In this document: piece by piece, positions 1 through 8,376 of the stretch | Numbering within the stretch: the stretch's first letter is position 1 | How the letters are laid out: each line of letters starts with the position of its first letter | DNA from: JACJWR01 sp964556255 | GTDB taxonomy: Bacteria; Actinomycetota; Actinomycetes; S36-B12; UBA10799 | Reading direction: 5' to 3' | Assembly: GCA_964556255.1 (NCBI GenBank) | Contig: CAZKVQ010000017.1 | Location: 1 to 49,695, forward strand | Length of the DNA: 49,695 bases | Translations under genes and position numbers: made by a program | Notes under the pieces: generated by a model | Seen by the model: the letters and a program-made list of their open reading frames with translations, nothing else | Told to the model about the DNA's origin: nothing | The model's database searches: none

Positions 1-2
1 TC

Positions 3-1016
3 TACAACCACTACAAGAGGGTTCAGGCCACCGCCAACGAGCGCAAGGCCGCCGACGAGATCGAGCTGGCCAAGTCCAACATCCTGCTGCTCGGGCCCAC
101 CGGCTCGGGCAAGACCCTGCTCGCGCAAACGCTGGCGCGGATGCTCAACGTGCCGTTCGCGATCGCCGATGCCACCGCGCTCACCGAGGCTGGGTACGTC
201 GGCGAAGATGTCGAGAACATCCTGCTGAAGCTGATCCAGGCCGCCGACTTCGACGTCAAGCGTGCCGAGACCGGGATCGTCTACATCGACGAGATCGACA
301 AGATCGCCCGCAAGAGCGAGAACCCCTCGATCACCCGCGACGTGTCCGGTGAGGGAGTCCAGCAGGCGCTGCTGAAGATCATCGAGGGCACCACGGCTTC
401 AGTCCCTCCGCAAGGAGGTCGCAAGCACCCGCACCAGGAGTTCATCCAGATCGACACCTCGAACGTGCTCTTCATCGTGGGTGGCGCGTTTGCCGGTCTG
501 GACACCATCATCTCCCAACGTGTGGGCAAGAACGCTCTTGGTTTCACTGGTGACATCGATCGGGCCGCCGAGCAGGACCGCGACATCTTCGCCGAGGTGA
601 TGCCCGAGGACATGCTGAAGTTCGGGCTGATCCCGGAGTTCATCGGCCGGGTTCCGGTACTGACCTCGGTCAGCGCACTGGACATGGAGGGCATGATGGC
701 GGTGCTCACCGAGCCGAAGAATGCCTTGGTCAAGCAGTATCAGCGACTGTTCGAGCTCGACGGCGTCAAGCTGGAGTTCGAGCCGGAGGCGCTGGAGGCA
801 ATCGCCGACCAAGCGATGCAACGCGGCACCGGCGCGCGTGGGCTGAGGGCCATCATGGAAGAGGTGCTCCTCAACGTGATGTACGACGTGCCCAGCCGCG
901 ACGACGTGGCCGGCGTTGTGATCACCCGCGACGTCGTGGAGCAGAACGTGCTACCGACCATCGTGCCGAACCGTCCTGCCCGCCGAACGCGTGAACGGCG
1001 CGAGAAGACCGCCTAG
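3..1016 (+). CDS. clpX: ATP-dependent Clp protease ATP-binding subunit ClpX (5' end missing)
   Basis: AAA+ unfoldase that recognises substrates and feeds them to the ClpP peptidase in the cytoplasm. The window opens inside the gene: 337 codons are visible of roughly 420-430 usual for the family, so the N-terminal zinc-binding domain and the true start lie to the left. Visible are Walker A (GPTGSGKT, about residues 31-38 of the visible part), the GYVGED pore loop, Walker B (VYIDEIDK, about residue 92) and a sensor-2 segment (RGTGARGL). The ClpP-docking loop reads LGF where IGF is usual. A short Arg-rich tail ends at a TAG that overlaps the stop of the convergent valS. Confidence 0.97.
   Translation, partial: YNHYKRVQATANERKAADEIELAKSNILLLGPTGSGKTLLAQTLARMLNVPFAIADATALTEAGYVGEDVENILLKLIQAADFDVKRAETGIVYIDEIDKIARKSENPSITRDVSGEGVQQALLKIIEGTTASVPPQGGRKHPHQEFIQIDTSNVLFIVGGAFAGLDTIISQRVGKNALGFTGDIDRAAEQDRDIFAEVMPEDMLKFGLIPEFIGRVPVLTSVSALDMEGMMAVLTEPKNALVKQYQRLFELDGVKLEFEPEALEAIADQAMQRGTGARGLRAIMEEVLLNVMYDVPSRDDVAGVVITRDVVEQNVLPTIVPNRPARRTRERREKTA
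1013..1016. other. Shared CTAG: overlapping stop codons of clpX and valS
   Basis: The palindrome CTAG supplies the TAG stop of clpX on the plus strand (1014-1016) and the TAG stop of valS on the minus strand (1015-1013). No intergenic DNA or terminator separates the convergent genes, so transcripts must run into each other's coding sequence. Confidence 0.9.
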
Positions 1017-3634
1017 GTCCCGACTCCATCCCCCTCGTCGGGCGCGGGAAGGGTGACCTCGGCGGTGACAGCGTCGCCGCCGACCACCAGGCTCAGATCC
1101 TGGATACGGCCGGCGGCAGCCAGGTCGCCGGTGGCCAGAATGATCGCCTCGATGGCGCCAGTCGGGCCGGTCAAGGTCGCGGCCGGCAGCTCTGTGCGCA
1201 TGGAGAGTTTGTTCTCGCTCTTGGCTTTGCGCACCATGGCAAGCGCGGCGGCGGTGGCCGTCAGCACCTGGTCGTCAACATCACCTGCCAGTTCGATCTC
1301 GGCGGTAGTGGGCCAACTCGCACGGTGAACCGACCCTTCCTGCCACCACGACCACACCTCTTCGGTCACGAAGGGTAGGAAGGGCGCGAATAGCCGCAGC
1401 TGCACGGACAGCGCAAGAGCCAGCGTGGCCTTGGCGGAGGCAGCGCCCGCCTCGCCGCGAGACCCGTATGTCCGGTCTTTGACCAGTTCCAGGTAGTCGT
1501 CGCAGAAGGACCAGAAGAAGGTCTCGGTGACCTCCAGCGCTCGGGTGTAGTTGTAGTCCTCGAACGCCGCGGTCGCCGCGGTCACGACGTTGCTCAAGCG
1601 CGCCAGCAGCGCGATATCGAGCGGATCCACCACAGCGGCCGTGTCGACAGCGGCGCCCATCGTGAGGGCGAACTTCGAGGCGTTGAGGATCTTGATCGCC
1701 AGCCGCCTGCCGATCTTCATCTGCCCGATGTCGAAGGCGGTATCTGTGCCAGGTCGGCCGGACGAGGCCCAATAGCGCACAGCATCGCTGCCGTGGGTCT
1801 CGAGCAAGTCGTGTGGCGTGACGACGTTGCCCTTGGACTTCGACATCTTCTTGCGGTCGGGGTCGAGGATCCAGCCGGAGATCGCCGCATGGCGCCACGG
1901 CAGGGCGTCATCTTCCAGATGGGCCCGCACCACGGTCGAGAACAGCCAGGTGCGGATGATCTCGTGGGCTTGTGGGCGAAGATCCATCGGGTACACCCGC
2001 GCCCATAGGTCGGCATCGTGGGCCCAACCACCGGCGATCTGCGGCGTCAGCGAGGACGTGGCCCAGGTGTCCATCACGTCGGGATCACCGATGAAACCAC
2101 CGGGTTTGCCGCGCTGCGACTCCTGGTAACCCTCCGGAGCGTCGGAGGAGGGGTCGATGGGCAAGTCGCTCTCATGGGGAAGCAGGTACTCGTCGTGCAG
2201 CGGGTTCCCTTCGGCGTCCAGCGGGTACCAGACCGGAATCGGCACCCCGAAGAACCGCTGACGTGACACCAGCCAGTCCCCGTTCAGACCCTCGACCCAA
2301 GTGGCGTACCGCACCCTCATGTGGCCCGGATGCCAGTCGAGCTGTTCGCCCCGGGCCAGCAGGGCTGCCCGGAGGTCATCGTCACGGCCGCCGTTGGTCA
2401 GGTACCACTGACGGGTGGAGACGATCTCCAGTGGCTTCTCGCCCTTCTCGAAGAACTTGACGGCGTGCGTGATCGGTCGAGGTTCGCCGATCAGATCTCC
2501 GGATTCCGCCAGCAACTCGGCGATGCGTTCTTTCGCGGTGAAGGCGGTGGCCCCGGCGATGGCCGCGTAGGCCTGCCTGCCGCTCTCGCTGGTGATCCAG
2601 TCGGGTATGTCGGACTTGATCCGACCGTCCCAACCGATGACCGCGCGGGTCGGCAACCGGAGCTCCCGCCACCAGGTGACGTCGGTCGTGTCGCCGAAGG
2701 TGCAGATCATGGCGATGCCCGAACCCTTGTCGGGTTCGGCCAGGTGATGCGCAACCACCGGCACCTCGACATCGAACAGCGGAGTCCGCACGCTGGACCC
2801 GAATAGCAGTTGGTAGCGCTCGTCGTCGGGGTGGGCCACCAGCGCCACACAGGCCGGCAACAGCTCGGGCCTGGTGGTCTCGATGAACACCTTCTCGCCG
2901 TCGGCACGGTGGAAGCCGACGCGATGGTAGGCGCCCGGGCGCTCCCGGTCCTCGAGTTCTGCCTGCGCCACGGCGGTCCGGAAGGTGACATCCCACAGGG
3001 TCGGCGCCTCAGCCTGGTAGGCCTGACCGCGGGCGAGATTGCGCAGGAACATCCGCTGCGACGTAGCCTGGGCACGGTCGTCCACCGTCTGGTAGGTGTG
3101 GGTCCAGTCCACCGACAGGCCCAGTTCGCGCCACAACGACTCGAAGGCTTTCTCATCCTCAACGGTCAACTGTTCGCACAGGTGAACGAAGTTGCGACGC
3201 GAGATCGGTAGCTGCTGCTTACCGGGCTTCTCGGGCGGAATGAAGTCCGGGTCGTAGGGCAGCGACGGATCGCAACGCACGCCGAAGTAGTTCTGCACCC
3301 GGCGTTCCGTCGGCAGCCCGTTGTCGTCCCAGCCCATGGGATAGAAGACCTCTTTGCCGCACATACGCTGGTACCGGGCGATGCAGTCGGTGTGGGTGTA
3401 CGAGAACACGTGGCCGACATGCAGGGCGCCGCTGACCGTCGGCGGTGGCGTGTCGATCGAGTACACCTCGGCGCGGCTCTTGGTGCGATCGAAGCGGTAC
3501 AGCCCTTGCTCTTCCCAGGCCTTCGACCAGCGATCCTCCAGCCCCTCAAGGGCGGGCTTGTCGGGTACCTGAGCCGTCGAAGTCGCGCCCGTCGAGGTGC
3601 TGGCGTCGAAGGGATCCGTTGGGGTGTGGGTCAT
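1013..3634 (-). CDS. valS: Valine--tRNA ligase
   Basis: Class I aminoacyl-tRNA synthetase that charges tRNA-Val and hydrolyses mischarged Thr-tRNA-Val. The HIGH-type motif is HVGH in an LHVGHVFSYTHTD context near residue 75, the editing (CP1) domain follows, and KMSKSKGN forms the second ATP-binding motif. The alpha-helical anticodon-binding domain and a short C-terminal tail close the protein (873 residues, normal size). I chose the ATG at 3634 (MTHTP) over one three codons upstream, because a TAGGAT -10 hexamer ends 7 bases before it and overlaps the upstream ATG, which implies a leaderless mRNA. Convergent with clpX, divergent from folC. Confidence 0.97.
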   Translation of the reverse strand: MTHTPTDPFDASTSTGATSTAQVPDKPALEGLEDRWSKAWEEQGLYRFDRTKSRAEVYSIDTPPPTVSGALHVGHVFSYTHTDCIARYQRMCGKEVFYPMGWDDNGLPTERRVQNYFGVRCDPSLPYDPDFIPPEKPGKQQLPISRRNFVHLCEQLTVEDEKAFESLWRELGLSVDWTHTYQTVDDRAQATSQRMFLRNLARGQAYQAEAPTLWDVTFRTAVAQAELEDRERPGAYHRVGFHRADGEKVFIETTRPELLPACVALVAHPDDERYQLLFGSSVRTPLFDVEVPVVAHHLAEPDKGSGIAMICTFGDTTDVTWWRELRLPTRAVIGWDGRIKSDIPDWITSESGRQAYAAIAGATAFTAKERIAELLAESGDLIGEPRPITHAVKFFEKGEKPLEIVSTRQWYLTNGGRDDDLRAALLARGEQLDWHPGHMRVRYATWVEGLNGDWLVSRQRFFGVPIPVWYPLDAEGNPLHDEYLLPHESDLPIDPSSDAPEGYQESQRGKPGGFIGDPDVMDTWATSSLTPQIAGGWAHDADLWARVYPMDLRPQAHEIIRTWLFSTVVRAHLEDDALPWRHAAISGWILDPDRKKMSKSKGNVVTPHDLLETHGSDAVRYWASSGRPGTDTAFDIGQMKIGRRLAIKILNASKFALTMGAAVDTAAVVDPLDIALLARLSNVVTAATAAFEDYNYTRALEVTETFFWSFCDDYLELVKDRTYGSRGEAGAASAKATLALALSVQLRLFAPFLPFVTEEVWSWWQEGSVHRASWPTTAEIELAGDVDDQVLTATAAALAMVRKAKSENKLSMRTELPAATLTGPTGAIEAIILATGDLAAAGRIQDLSLVVGGDAVTAEVTLPAPDEGDGVGT

Positions 3635-3641
3635 GCGCCAC

Positions 3642-3647
3642 ATCCTA
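3642..3647 (-). promoter_or_regulatory. -10 hexamer (TAGGAT) of leaderless valS promoter
   Basis: TAGGAT on the minus strand with a 7-base gap to the valS ATG at 3634 and no ribosome binding site. No convincing -35. It sits about 40 bases from the divergent folC hexamer. Confidence 0.5.
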
Positions 3648-3686
3648 TGGCCGTGCGCTGCGGGGGCTGGCGGGGGCCGTGACCCC

Positions 3687-3692
3687 TAGCAT
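3687..3692 (+). promoter_or_regulatory. -10 hexamer (TAGCAT) of leaderless folC promoter
   Basis: TAGCAT followed by exactly 7 bases and then GTG at 3700. The arrangement mirrors that of valS on the other strand and selects GTG 3700 over the in-frame ATG at 3691, which lies inside the hexamer. Confidence 0.5.
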
Positions 3693-3699
3693 GGGTGCC

Positions 3700-5118
3700 G
3701 TGACCAACGACCACGACGACTCCCCGGATTCGGACCACGAGGCGGAGGACCGGGTCCCGGCGCCGGATCCCGAGGCGCTGGCGGCCGCGTTCGCCGGCGT
3801 CGAGGCCGAGTTGGCCCGGCGCTGGCCTGAGACCCGGATTGCGCCGGATCTTGGTCGGGAGACCGCACTTATGGAGTTGTTGGGGGACCCGCAACGCAGC
3901 GCGCCGGTCATCCATATCGCGGGCACGAACGGCAAGTCCTCGACGGCACGGATCACCGAGTCCCTACTGCGGGCGTTCGGGCTCACCACCGGCACCTACC
4001 TCAGCCCGCACCTGCACACGGTGCGCGAGCGGATCCTGCTCGACGGTGAACCGGTGGAGCGGGAGCGATTCGTCGCCGCCTACCAGGACATCGCGCCGTA
4101 CGTGGGCCTTATCGACGCCCGCGACCCGCACGCACCCATGACCGCTTTCGAGGTACTCACGGCAATCGCCTTCGCCTGCTTCGCCGATGCCCCGGTGGAC
4201 GTGATGATCATCGAGTGCGGCATGGGAGGTCGCTGGGACGCTACCAACGTGGTCTCGCCGACTGTGGATGTGATCACGCCGATTGGTCTGGATCATATGG
4301 AGTACCTGGGTCCTGACGTTGCCGCCATCGCGTCGGAGAAGGCCGGGATTATCACCAGCGACGCCCCGGTGGTGCTCGGGCGACAAGATCGCGCCGATGT
4401 CGATGTCATCGCCGCCACCGCTGAGCAACAAGGGGCGGCGCTGCTCCGGCTCGGTCGGGACTTCTCCGTGGAGGGCCGGGTCGTGGCGGTCGGCGGGCAA
4501 CTGCTCACTATTGCCGGCCTCGCTGGGGAGTACCGGGACATCTACCTGCCGCTTCACGGAATCCACCAAGCCGAAAACGCCGCGGTGGCCTTGGCTGCGG
4601 CTGAACGGTTCTTCGGCGATGGCACCAGGATGCTCAACGAGGAGACCGTCCAAGCGGGTTTCGCTGCGGCCGCATCGCCGGGCCGGCTGGAAGTGCTGCG
4701 GACGTCGCCCACCATCGTCGCGGACGCCGCACACAACCCGGCCGGGGCCACTGCCCTGGCCGCGGCCCTGCCGGAGGCGTTCGGCTTCGACTACCTGGTC
4801 GCTGTCGTGGCGGTCTTCGCCGACAAGGACGCCAGCGGGATCCTCGCCGGGCTCGGCGATGCGGTCGACGAAGTGGTGGTGACGGTGAACTCCTCTCCCA
4901 GGGCGATGGATATCGATGATCTGGCCGCGGCCGCGGTGAGCCAGTTCGGGATCGACCGGGTGCACGTCGCCGATGACATGGCCGACGCCCTTGAGGTGGC
5001 AGTGGAGGCGGCCGACCGGATGTTGGCCGACGATGTGATGGCGGGAGTACTCGTCACGGGTTCGGTAACCAGCGTCGGCGACGCCCGCGCCCTGCTGCGC
5101 GGGGAGGATGTGCGATGA
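3700..5118 (+). CDS. folC: Bifunctional folylpolyglutamate synthase/dihydrofolate synthase
   Basis: Mur-ligase family enzyme that joins glutamate to dihydropteroate and extends the polyglutamate tail of folates, in the cytoplasm. Seen are the P-loop (HIAGTNGKSSTARI), the LSPHLHTVRERI segment, GMGGRWDATNVV, LDHMEYLG and the C-terminal ADAAHNPAG motif. With the GTG start the protein is 472 residues, normal for the family. It begins with a short acidic, His/Asp-rich extension before the conserved fold. The reading frame stays open upstream but that part is not conserved-looking. Its stop overlaps the next start (ATGA, 5115-5118), so the two genes are probably translationally coupled. Confidence 0.95.
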   Translation: MTNDHDDSPDSDHEAEDRVPAPDPEALAAAFAGVEAELARRWPETRIAPDLGRETALMELLGDPQRSAPVIHIAGTNGKSSTARITESLLRAFGLTTGTYLSPHLHTVRERILLDGEPVERERFVAAYQDIAPYVGLIDARDPHAPMTAFEVLTAIAFACFADAPVDVMIIECGMGGRWDATNVVSPTVDVITPIGLDHMEYLGPDVAAIASEKAGIITSDAPVVLGRQDRADVDVIAATAEQQGAALLRLGRDFSVEGRVVAVGGQLLTIAGLAGEYRDIYLPLHGIHQAENAAVALAAAERFFGDGTRMLNEETVQAGFAAAASPGRLEVLRTSPTIVADAAHNPAGATALAAALPEAFGFDYLVAVVAVFADKDASGILAGLGDAVDEVVVTVNSSPRAMDIDDLAAAAVSQFGIDRVHVADDMADALEVAVEAADRMLADDVMAGVLVTGSVTSVGDARALLRGEDVR

Positions 5119-5480
5119 GGGTTCTGGGCACCAGCGTGCTGGTATTCGAGACGCTTGTGATGGCGCTGTTCATTCCGGTGGCCTACTTCCTCGGTGAGGC
5201 CGCCGATGGGCCTACGGCTGCCTGGCTCGGTGCCGGCCTGGTGGTGCTGTGCATCATCGCCTCCGCTGTCGTCACCCGACGTTTCGGTGTCGCCCTCGGC
5301 TGGTTGGTTCAGGTGCTGGTGGTGGCCTGCGGCTTCGTCGTCCCGGGCATGTTCCTGCTCGGCGGCATCTTCGCGGCGCTGTGGTGGGCGGCGGTCCATT
5401 TCGGTCGCAAGGCCGACGCGGCGGATGCCGTGCGGGCCTCCTCGACGCCCGCACCCCCGTCGGCACCCTCGGGTGCCTGA
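5115..5480 (+). CDS. DUF4233 family small membrane protein
   Basis: A 121-residue protein with about four hydrophobic segments (roughly residues 5-25, 30-52, 57-75 and 80-92) and a short Ala/Pro-rich cytoplasmic-looking tail. It matches the DUF4233 family recalled immediately downstream of folC in actinobacteria. Function unknown. It shares ATGA with folC. The fixed position between folate and nucleotide genes suggests co-transcription but does not by itself reveal a role. Confidence 0.85.
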   Translation: MRVLGTSVLVFETLVMALFIPVAYFLGEAADGPTAAWLGAGLVVLCIIASAVVTRRFGVALGWLVQVLVVACGFVVPGMFLLGGIFAALWWAAVHFGRKADAADAVRASSTPAPPSAPSGA

Positions 5481-5484
5481 CTCG

Positions 5485-5490
5485 TAGGCT
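5485..5490 (+). promoter_or_regulatory. Candidate -10 hexamer (TAGGCT) upstream of ndk
   Basis: TAGGCT lies about 60 bases before the ndk ATG. Unlike most promoters in this window it would leave a leader of about 55 bases, which carries a CCAGGAG ribosome binding site. Confidence 0.3.
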
Positions 5491-5550
5491 TTCCGCAGGG
5501 CTGGCTGTTCCCATGGCCCGCCGTCGCCGCAACGAGCCAGGAGTCGACCC

Positions 5551-5964
5551 ATGACCGAACGCACCCTCATCCTCGTCAAGCCCGACGGAGTGGCCCGCGG
5601 CCTGGTGGGCGAAGTCGTGAGCCGGATCGAGGCCAAGGGGTTCACGCTCGTCGCGCTCGAGTTGCGCACCCTTGAGCGGGCCGTCGCCGAAGAGCACTAT
5701 GGCGAACACCGGGGGAAGCCCTTCTTCGACGAACTCGTCGACTTCATCACTTCCGGGCCGCTACTGGCCGGCGTCATCGAGGGCCGAGAGGCGATCGCCG
5801 GCTGGCGAACGATGATGGGGGCCACCGATCCGGCCGCGTCTGCCCCGGGAACCATCCGCGGGGATCTCGCCACGGTTCTGTCGGAGAACGTTGTGCACGG
5901 GTCGGACTCTCCAGAGAGCGCCGCTCGTGAGATCGCGCTCTTCTTTCCTGCCCTGGCTGGCTAG
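5551..5964 (+). CDS. ndk: Nucleoside diphosphate kinase
   Basis: Transfers the gamma phosphate of ATP to nucleoside diphosphates through a phosphohistidine. The KPDGVARG motif is near residue 11 and the active-site signature NVVHGSDSPESA carries the catalytic His near residue 115. At 137 residues it is full length. The ATG at 5551 is preceded by an AGGAG ribosome binding site 7 bases upstream, one of the few clear ones here. The next gene, mreB, begins 5 bases after the stop. Confidence 0.97.
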   Translation: MTERTLILVKPDGVARGLVGEVVSRIEAKGFTLVALELRTLERAVAEEHYGEHRGKPFFDELVDFITSGPLLAGVIEGREAIAGWRTMMGATDPAASAPGTIRGDLATVLSENVVHGSDSPESAAREIALFFPALAG

Positions 5965-5969
5965 TCCAG

Positions 5970-7010
5970 GTGCAGTTGTCGTCGCGCCTCAGCGGAATGC
6001 TGGGCCGAGACATGGCCGTCGACCTCGGGACGGCCAACACCTTGGTGTACGAGCGCGGTGTGGGACTCGTACTGGATGAACCGAGTGTCGTCGCCCTGGA
6101 TGGGCGTACCGAGGAGATCGTTGCGGTCGGTGCCGGGGCCAAATCGATGCTCGGTCGCACTTCTGATGCTGTTGTCGTCATCAGACCGATGCAGCAAGGC
6201 GTCATCGCCGACTTCGACGTCACCGAACGGATGCTGCGCTACTTCATCCAGCAGGTGCACACCTCCGGCCTGTTCGCCCGGCCCAGGCTTCTGATCTGCG
6301 TGCCGAGTCGGATCACCGACGTCGAGCAGCGCGCTGTTCGCGACGCCGGCTACTCAGCGGGTGCCCGCAAGGTCTATCTCATAGAGGAGCCGATGGCGGC
6401 GGCCATCGGCGCCGACCTGCCGGTTCACGAGCCGGTTGGTTCGATGGTGGTGGATATCGGCGGAGGTACCACCGAAGTCGCGGTGATCTCCTCCGGTGGG
6501 ATCGTGGTGAGCAGCTCGACCCGCATCGGCGCGGGTGCCCTGGATGACCGGATCGTGTCCTACCTGAAGAGCGAGTTCTCGGTACTTATCGGTGACGGCA
6601 CCGCGGAGCGACTGAAGATGCAGTTGGGCTCCGCGTTTCCGGTTCTCGACCGCACCCACGCGGAAGTCAGCGGTCGCGACCTCGTCAGCGGTCTGCCCCG
6701 CAGTGTGGTCGTGACATCGGAGGAGTTGCGCCGCGAACTCGATGAGCCCGTCGAACGGATCGTCGCGGAGGTGCGTTCGGTACTGGACCGGACGCCACCG
6801 GAGTTGTCGGTCGACCTGTTGAACCGGGGGATCGTGCTCGCAGGTGGCGGGGCTCAACTCGCCGGGATGCCGGAGCGACTACGACACGCCACCGGGATGC
6901 CCGTCACCGTCGCCGAGGATCCACTGCGCTGTGTGGCGCGGGGGATTGGATTGTGCCTGGAGCAGTTCGAGGTGCTCAAAGACGTACTCGTGGCGGAACC
7001 CCGGCAGTGA
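5970..7010 (+). CDS. mreB: Rod shape-determining protein MreB
   Basis: Bacterial actin homologue that forms membrane-associated filaments steering lateral wall synthesis by the RodA/PBP2 complex. It has the phosphate-1 loop DLGTANTLVY near residue 16, the phosphate-2 loop VDIGGGTTE near residue 161 and the adenosine loop LAGGGAQLAG near residue 290. The start is GTG, and the N-terminus (short amphipathic SSRLSGMLGRDMAVDLG) is typical of actinobacterial MreB. 346 residues. It heads mreB-mreC-mreD-PBP2-rodA, in which each gene overlaps the next by 4 bases. Its presence points to a cell that elongates by lateral wall growth or, as in Streptomyces, uses MreB in another morphogenetic step. Confidence 0.97.
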   Translation: MQLSSRLSGMLGRDMAVDLGTANTLVYERGVGLVLDEPSVVALDGRTEEIVAVGAGAKSMLGRTSDAVVVIRPMQQGVIADFDVTERMLRYFIQQVHTSGLFARPRLLICVPSRITDVEQRAVRDAGYSAGARKVYLIEEPMAAAIGADLPVHEPVGSMVVDIGGGTTEVAVISSGGIVVSSSTRIGAGALDDRIVSYLKSEFSVLIGDGTAERLKMQLGSAFPVLDRTHAEVSGRDLVSGLPRSVVVTSEELRRELDEPVERIVAEVRSVLDRTPPELSVDLLNRGIVLAGGGAQLAGMPERLRHATGMPVTVAEDPLRCVARGIGLCLEQFEVLKDVLVAEPRQ

Positions 7011-7870
7011 TCCATCGCACCCGAAACACGGTCACGGTCCTGGTCGCTATCGCACTGACCGCGATCCTGCTCGACGTGCGAGGCGGCGCGGTGCCAGAAG
7101 CCCTGCGCTCGGGCGTCGCCTGGGTGGCATCGCCCTTCCAGAATGCCGCTGGCGCGCTGGCCTCGCCGCTGACCGACTGGGTGCAGGGCGTCTCCGATTT
7201 CGGGGACGAATCCACGCGTGCGCGGCTCTGGTCGGCACAGCAACCGCCGTCGGTCGAGCCGCGCGCGCAAGCGCGCCTGGCCGAGCTCGACGCTTTGCTA
7301 GGCGCTGTGGTCGGCAGTGATCTGCAGGTCGTACCGGCTCGGGTGGTCGCCTACCCGGCCGCCGGGCCGGGAGTCGGGTCGGTGGTTGTGGACGTGGGAT
7401 CCGAGCAGGGCGTCACCCCCGACCGCGCCGTCATCACCGGCGGTGGCCTGGTGGGACGGGTGACCGCTGTCACCGCCCGTTCGGCCTCGGTGCAGTTGCT
7501 GAGTTCCCCGACCAGCACGGTGGGAGCCCGGGTGGCGCGGACCAACCAGGTTGCGGTTGTCGCCGGAACCGGTGACCCGCGTGGGCTGACCCTTCGACTT
7601 CTCGATCCCGCCGCCGACATCAAACTCGGCGATGAGATCGTGAGTTTCGGCTCCGCCGAGGGCAGGCCGTTCCCGGCGGATCTGCCGATCGGTCGGGTGT
7701 CGGCGCTGCGGGGGGATATCGCTTCCGGTCGACTGGTGGTCGTGGAACCCAGTGCTGGCTTGACCTCGTTGGATCTGGTCGGGGTTGTCAAGGCCGGTGG
7801 TGCCGGCGGGCAACGTTCGGTGCTGCCGACGGAACCGTCGACGCAACCGTCGCCGTCGGAGACATCATGA
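7007..7870 (+). CDS. mreC: Rod shape-determining protein MreC
   Basis: Bitopic scaffold of the elongation complex that activates PBP2. It has one N-terminal transmembrane helix (about residues 8-25), a coiled-coil-like stretch and a periplasmic beta-rich domain with the VVDVGSEQGV and GLVGRV motifs of MreC, then a Ser/Pro/Thr-rich tail. The GTG at 7007 overlaps the mreB stop (GTGA) and gives 287 residues. An in-frame start further upstream would read through the mreB end and is not preferred. Confidence 0.93.
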   Translation: MIHRTRNTVTVLVAIALTAILLDVRGGAVPEALRSGVAWVASPFQNAAGALASPLTDWVQGVSDFGDESTRARLWSAQQPPSVEPRAQARLAELDALLGAVVGSDLQVVPARVVAYPAAGPGVGSVVVDVGSEQGVTPDRAVITGGGLVGRVTAVTARSASVQLLSSPTSTVGARVARTNQVAVVAGTGDPRGLTLRLLDPAADIKLGDEIVSFGSAEGRPFPADLPIGRVSALRGDIASGRLVVVEPSAGLTSLDLVGVVKAGGAGGQRSVLPTEPSTQPSPSETS

Positions 7871-8376
7871 GGTGGCGGGCGCGGGCGGTGGCCATCGCAA
7901 CGGTCGTGGTCGCTGCACTGGTGCAGGGCGCCGTCGTGTCGCGGCTGGCGATTCCACTGAGCCTCGTACCAGTGGTCGTGCTGGCGGCCGCCCTACGACT
8001 GCGTCCGTTGGAGGCCGCCGTCCTGGGCTTCGCCGCGGGTCTCACAGTCGATCTGCTGCCACCTGCCGCCGGGACGCTGGGCGCCAATGCGTTGGCCGGA
8101 ACCCTATTGGGACTGGCAGCCGTGAGCTGGTTCGATCGGGTGCCGCACGTCTGGTGGGCGCGCGGGCTCTACGTGGGCGTGTTGAGCACCGTCTGGGTAG
8201 CGGGGGCCTGGTTGGTAGCCTTCGCCGTCGGGCAGCAGGTCGAAGGCTGGAGCCAGTTCGGCTGGAGTCTCCTGGGACAGCTGGTGCTCGGAACCGCCCT
8301 GGCCTTCGCCCTGGTACCGGCGCTGCGCACGTGGCTGGGTGCAGCCCCGGGAATGCAGCCGGGGGCGGCGCGATGA
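7867..8376 (+). CDS. mreD: Rod shape-determining protein MreD
   Basis: Small polytopic membrane protein of the elongasome (169 residues, about five hydrophobic helices), recognised by hydropathy, by its size and by its place between mreC and PBP2. It starts on ATGA shared with the mreC stop and ends on ATGA shared with the PBP2 start. Sequence conservation in this family is low, so context carries much of the assignment. Confidence 0.9.
   Translation: MRWRARAVAIATVVVAALVQGAVVSRLAIPLSLVPVVVLAAALRLRPLEAAVLGFAAGLTVDLLPPAAGTLGANALAGTLLGLAAVSWFDRVPHVWWARGLYVGVLSTVWVAGAWLVAFAVGQQVEGWSQFGWSLLGQLVLGTALAFALVPALRTWLGAAPGMQPGAAR

Noticed and set aside
3964..4965. 333-codon open frame antisense to folC
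   Set aside because: Mirror of folC codons, no motifs, no start signal.
7785..8372. In-frame upstream extension of the PBP2 gene
   Set aside because: This stretch overlaps mreD in another frame and is Arg/Gly-rich; the ATG at 8373 overlaps the mreD stop like the other junctions of the operon.
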